This document shows positions 14,869 through 16,985 of a stretch of 16,985 bases of DNA, one piece after another (the stretch's first letter is position 1; the number at the start of each line of letters is the position of its first letter). The stretch comes from JBAZOJ01 sp041648755. Lineage in GTDB: Bacteria; Planctomycetota; B143-G9. A program made the position numbers and the translations under genes. The notes beneath the pieces were generated by a model. The model did no database searches and was not told where the DNA came from. It saw only the letters and a program-made list of their open reading frames with translations. The stretch is from NCBI GenBank assembly GCA_041648755.1, contig JBAZOJ010000053.1:1-16985 (forward strand). Direction: 5' to 3'.

Positions 14869-14896
14869 GAAGGCCGTCCCACGCGGGACGGCCTTC
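14869..14896. terminator. Hairpin between convergent genes, probable two-way terminator
   Basis: A perfect 12-bp inverted repeat (14869-14880 with 14885-14896, arms GAAGGCCGTCCC and GGGACGGCCTTC) encloses the tetraloop ACGC. It lies between the serine hydrolase and RCC1 genes, which point toward it. On the minus strand it is followed by a moderately T-rich run; on the plus strand no T-run is seen, so termination of the plus-strand operon may be less efficient. Confidence 0.7.
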
Positions 14897-14924
14897 AGGA
14901 TATCAAGCTGAAGCGCGGCAAGCG

Positions 14925-16103
14925 CTAAGGCATCGTGATCAATTGCGGGGCATTGTAGCTGGTGGTGTCACCGGTTCCGAGGTCTCCGCTCTTGTTCTCG
15001 CCCCACGAGTAAATTGCCCCGCCCGAGGTCTCGGCAAACATATGGTAGGTGCATGCGGCAAATGCCAGTACCGTTGTGTCGGAAAAGGCTGTGACTTCCG
15101 TGGGAGTATCGACGTTCGTGGTGTCGCCAAGCCCAAGTTTCCCATAATTGCTGTCGCCCCAAGTATAGAGGGTGCCGTCAGATGTGAGGGCTGCCGAGAA
15201 GTTCCATCCGCCGCCGATCTTGACTATATTCAGATCGGCAAGGGCTGTCACTTCCACGGGTAGATCTTCGTTCGTTCCATCGTCGAAGCCGAGGCCAAGT
15301 TCACCGTAATCGTTGCTGCCCCAGGCATAAACAGAGCCATCGGAGCAAAGAGCAAATGAATGGGTTCCGCCTGCGGCTATGGCAGTCACGCCTAACCCGG
15401 TCAAAGTGGTAACCGGCATCGGAAGGCCAGTGTTTTCCGTATCGCCAATTCCGAGCTGGCCGTAATCATGTGCTCCAAAGGAGAGAACCGCGCCGCCCTC
15501 GCAAAGCACCAAAGTATGATACCAGCCACCGGATATGCCGATGACGTGAGATTCGCTCAGACCAGCCACTGGCGCAGGAGTGTCCAGGTTTCCGGTGCCT
15601 CCATTGCCGAGTTGGTAGTCTCCGTTATTTCCCCACGCATAGCAGGTCCCGTCAGAAGACAGTGCAAGTGAGTGGTATCCACCCGCTGAAATGGCGATGA
15701 TTCCCTTGTCAGCGAAGTAAGTCAGCTCTTCGGGCACTGGCTGATCAGCGGTATTCCCGTTCCCGAGCTGGCCGTAGCCGTTATTGCCCCAAGCATAAAC
15801 GGAACCATCGGAACACAACGCAAGCGAATGGAATCCACCTGCTGCAATGGCGATTACTCCCTTGTCGGACAACGTTGACACCAAGGTAGGAACGTCCGCA
15901 TTGTCATAGCCGCCGATGCCCAGTTGGCCGGATCCGTTGTAGCCGCAAGTATAGACTTGCCCGGTCGGACTGAGCATCATCGAGTGGGCGCCGCCGCCAG
16001 AGAATTTGAAGGTCAGGATAGCGGTCTCACCGCCACCGCCACAGGCGAGGCTGGCCGAAACAAGCGTACTGGCCAAAAGGAACGCGAGAAGTTGCCGTTT
16101 CAC
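14925..16103 (-). CDS. Seven-repeat RCC1-propeller lipoprotein
   Basis: 392 residues from a GTG at 16103-16101 with GGAGG at 16112-16108, a short 4-nt spacer. A signal sequence ends in SASLAC with Cys21 followed by Gly-Gly-Gly-Gly, so the protein is probably lipid-anchored. From residue about 36 to the end there are seven RCC1-type repeats of about 50 residues, each with 'GG-x-H-S-hydrophobic-A-L', 'D-G-x-V-Y-A-W-G' and 'G-x-L-G-x-G' blocks. Seven is the number needed to close one beta-propeller, and nothing follows the last blade. In bacteria such exported RCC1 proteins are mostly uncharacterised and may bind proteins or sugars at the cell surface. No Ran-type exchange function is implied. 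Blades 4 and 7 are the most divergent (VLSFGAHDYG; CTYHMFAET). Confidence 0.9.
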   Translation of the reverse strand: MKRQLLAFLLASTLVSASLACGGGGETAILTFKFSGGGAHSMMLSPTGQVYTCGYNGSGQLGIGGYDNADVPTLVSTLSDKGVIAIAAGGFHSLALCSDGSVYAWGNNGYGQLGNGNTADQPVPEELTYFADKGIIAISAGGYHSLALSSDGTCYAWGNNGDYQLGNGGTGNLDTPAPVAGLSESHVIGISGGWYHTLVLCEGGAVLSFGAHDYGQLGIGDTENTGLPMPVTTLTGLGVTAIAAGGTHSFALCSDGSVYAWGSNDYGELGLGFDDGTNEDLPVEVTALADLNIVKIGGGWNFSAALTSDGTLYTWGDSNYGKLGLGDTTNVDTPTEVTAFSDTTVLAFAACTYHMFAETSGGAIYSWGENKSGDLGTGDTTSYNAPQLITMP

Positions 16104-16309
16104 AGAACCTCCAATTGACAGGCTTCATGGGAATTTGATTGTTGTGGACCGAAAGAAGGCGACACGGACTGCATCAGCAAGTGTGCAATGATAGCGACAG
16201 GACAGATTGGTCAAGTTTTCGCGGGAGCACCGCGAACGAAGAGAGTGCGCGGGCATCAACCGCCAACAGGACCCTGAATGAAGAATGGAGCCCGGAAAAG
16301 GCCATTTAC

Positions 16310-16333
16310 CGCCAAGGCGCCAAGAACGCCAAG
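16310..16333. repeat. Triplicated CGCCAAG dispersed-repeat signature
   Basis: CGCCAAG occurs at 16310-16316, 16318-16324 and 16327-16333, preceded by TTTAC. I recall this 'ACCGCCAAGGCGCCAAGAACGCC' pattern as a repeat that recurs in intergenic DNA of diverse bacteria and yields spurious short proteins in annotations. Confidence 0.7.
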
Positions 16334-16582
16334 AAGACAATTCGGACTGCGTGGCCAAAGAGGAAGAGATTTACCACGACCGCTTCGGCGGCGAGGCAGA
16401 AAGGCACGAGCCAAACACATCCTCCTTCGCTGCGCCTACGGAGGACCCTGCTCCACACACGAACAGGACCTTTGCCAGGGCAGAACAGCCAACGCATCAA
16501 GTGCGCGATGGACTGAAGCAAAGGGCAACGACACCACTGACTCTCGGGCGACCAAGCCCAGCTTGCGCTCAAAGGCTCACTC

Positions 16583-16593
16583 GGGGTCGCCCC
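16583..16593. repeat. Small GGGG-TCG-CCCC palindrome, dispersed-repeat-like
   Basis: GGGGTCGCCCC followed by TACC lies inside the repeat-rich gap. The 'GTAGGGGCGACC' string on the other strand is a familiar intergenic signature in environmental genomes, but one copy in this window cannot prove that it is repeated here. Confidence 0.35.
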
Positions 16594-16640
16594 TACCTGG
16601 ACACGGCCTCGGAGGCCGCGAATAGGAACCCTCACCATAA

Positions 16641-16657
16641 CTCTCCCAGAGGGAGAG
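16641..16657. repeat. Dispersed palindrome CTCTCCC-AGA-GGGAGAG
   Basis: A perfect 7-bp inverted repeat with loop AGA lies in the context CCTCACCATAACTCTCCC (16630-16647). It matches a very common intergenic palindrome that gives 'NPHxNSPRGRG' shadow peptides. Its copy number in this genome cannot be seen from one window. Confidence 0.65.
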
Positions 16658-16670
16658 GGAACGAACAATA

Positions 16671-16711
16671 GAGCCGGATCGCGAGGCCCTAAAGGGCTCG
16701 GAATCCGGCTC
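16671..16711 (-). terminator. Long stem-loop, probable terminator of the right-edge gene
   Basis: An outer perfect 9-bp stem (16671-16679 with 16703-16711, GAGCCGGAT and ATCCGGCTC) encloses an inner stem (16682-16689 with 16694-16700) with one bulge and loop TAAA. It begins 22 bases after the minus-strand gene's stop and is followed on that strand by TATTGTTCGTT, so it is likely to end that transcript before the RCC1 promoter region. Confidence 0.6.
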
Positions 16712-16732
16712 GGACAAAGGCTCAGTGCGAAT

Positions 16733-16985
16733 CTAAGTGCGGGCGAGGATGCGGCGGGCGAGTTCGCGGCGGCGCAGGTCGTACGGCTTTGTGCTGTGCG
16801 AGCTTTTCAGCCTGCGCTCGACCAGCGGGGCAGCATATCGAAGTTCTTCCATGACGCCCTTGTTGTCGAGGTCGAGGAGCGCCAGGAGCGTGTAATAGAA
16901 GGGATACCTGCGCCAGTCGCCCTTGCCGGTGCGGTTCTCTTTCAGGCGCAGTGCTGCCTTGGCGAGTTCGACCTCGCCGATACCC
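16733..16985 (-). CDS. Partial unidentified protein, C-terminal 83 residues
   Basis: A minus-strand frame enters from the right edge and ends at TAG (16735-16733); its start is outside the window. The visible part is helical and rich in Arg/Lys/Leu, with RRYPFYYTLLALLDLD, a likely helix pair, followed by LRYAAPLVERRL and a strongly basic tail (YDLRRRELARRILART). The 'WRRYPFYYTLLAL' segment suggests an alpha-alpha repeat protein, but I cannot name the family. Third positions are mostly G/C, as in other genes here, and a hairpin terminator follows. Confidence 0.65.
   Translation of the reverse strand, partial: GIGEVELAKAALRLKENRTGKGDWRRYPFYYTLLALLDLDNKGVMEELRYAAPLVERRLKSSHSTKPYDLRRRELARRILART

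Larger units (their letters stand above)
16104..16732. other. 629-bp intergenic region with dispersed repeats, no convincing gene
   Basis: Between the RCC1 start and the stop of the right-edge gene, the long open frames on both strands overlap each other and have no credible ribosome sites or domains. Instead the stretch carries a CGCCAAG triplet repeat (16310-16333), a GGGG-TCG-CCCC hairpin (16583-16593), a CGGCCT/AGGCCG stem (16604-16618), a CTCTCCC/GGGAGAG palindrome (16641-16657) and a long hairpin (16671-16711). This looks like a sink for small mobile or dispersed elements. The RCC1 promoter must lie in the left part, but no strong boxes were seen. Confidence 0.65.

Noticed and set aside
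14823..15263. Plus-strand frame overlapping the 3' part of the RCC1 gene
   Set aside because: It starts inside the heptamer repeat, runs through the terminator hairpin and is antisense to clear RCC1 repeats.
16310..16657. CRISPR-like array from the short repeats in the last intergenic gap
   Set aside because: The repeats are different units, too short and not regularly spaced; no cas gene is present.
16139..16671. Three overlapping plus-strand frames and one minus-strand frame of 115-128 codons
   Set aside because: They cover dispersed-repeat DNA, overlap each other in different frames, lack ribosome sites and give low-complexity Arg/Pro-rich products typical of repeat-derived false genes.

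Overview
The window looks like a piece of chromosome from an uncultured, moderately GC-rich Gram-negative bacterium. Four predicted exported or lipid-anchored proteins, a very large hybrid histidine kinase, an RCC1-propeller lipoprotein and several dispersed intergenic repeat signatures fit slow-growing environmental lineages such as the PVC/FCB groups or candidate phyla. No rRNA or tRNA is present to settle the taxonomy, so this placement is weak.

Positions 1-4915 hold a tightly packed plus-strand operon of nine genes, the first cut by the window edge. Most neighbours overlap or are coupled through shared stop/start bases. Gene order and sequence character suggest phage tail morphogenesis: a terminator-like protein, a tube-like protein, a small protein, a recognisable tail-assembly-chaperone-like protein with a coupled partner, two small tail proteins, a 580-residue hub-like protein and a distal 207-residue protein. 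No tape-measure gene lies between chaperone and hub, and no lysis, integrase or fibre genes follow. It may be a compact prophage remnant, a gene-transfer-agent-like cluster or a domesticated tail. One gene (2054-2563) shows a reading-frame conflict that suggests a frameshifted middle section.

Positions 4881-5505 hold a minus-strand lipoprotein gene and, divergent from it, a 38-residue strongly basic micro-gene followed by a clear intrinsic terminator.

Positions 5662-11844 are one gene for a 2060-residue membrane-bound hybrid sensor kinase: a polytopic N-terminus, an extracytoplasmic PDC-like sensor, six PAS domains, GAF, HisKA, HATPase, two receiver domains and HPt, so a complete phosphorelay in one chain. 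Its stop overlaps that of a convergent, exported dual-specificity/tyrosine phosphatase (11841-12482).

Positions 12623-14784 are a two-gene plus-strand operon: a HAD-IB hydrolase and a DUF3887-serine hydrolase (beta-lactamase/penicillin-binding fold) lipoprotein. A seven-copy heptanucleotide tandem repeat and a hairpin separate it from a convergent seven-repeat RCC1 lipoprotein (14925-16103, minus).

Positions 16104-16732 are non-coding and contain several dispersed-repeat signatures and a terminator. They precede the 3' end of an unidentified minus-strand gene that runs off the right edge.
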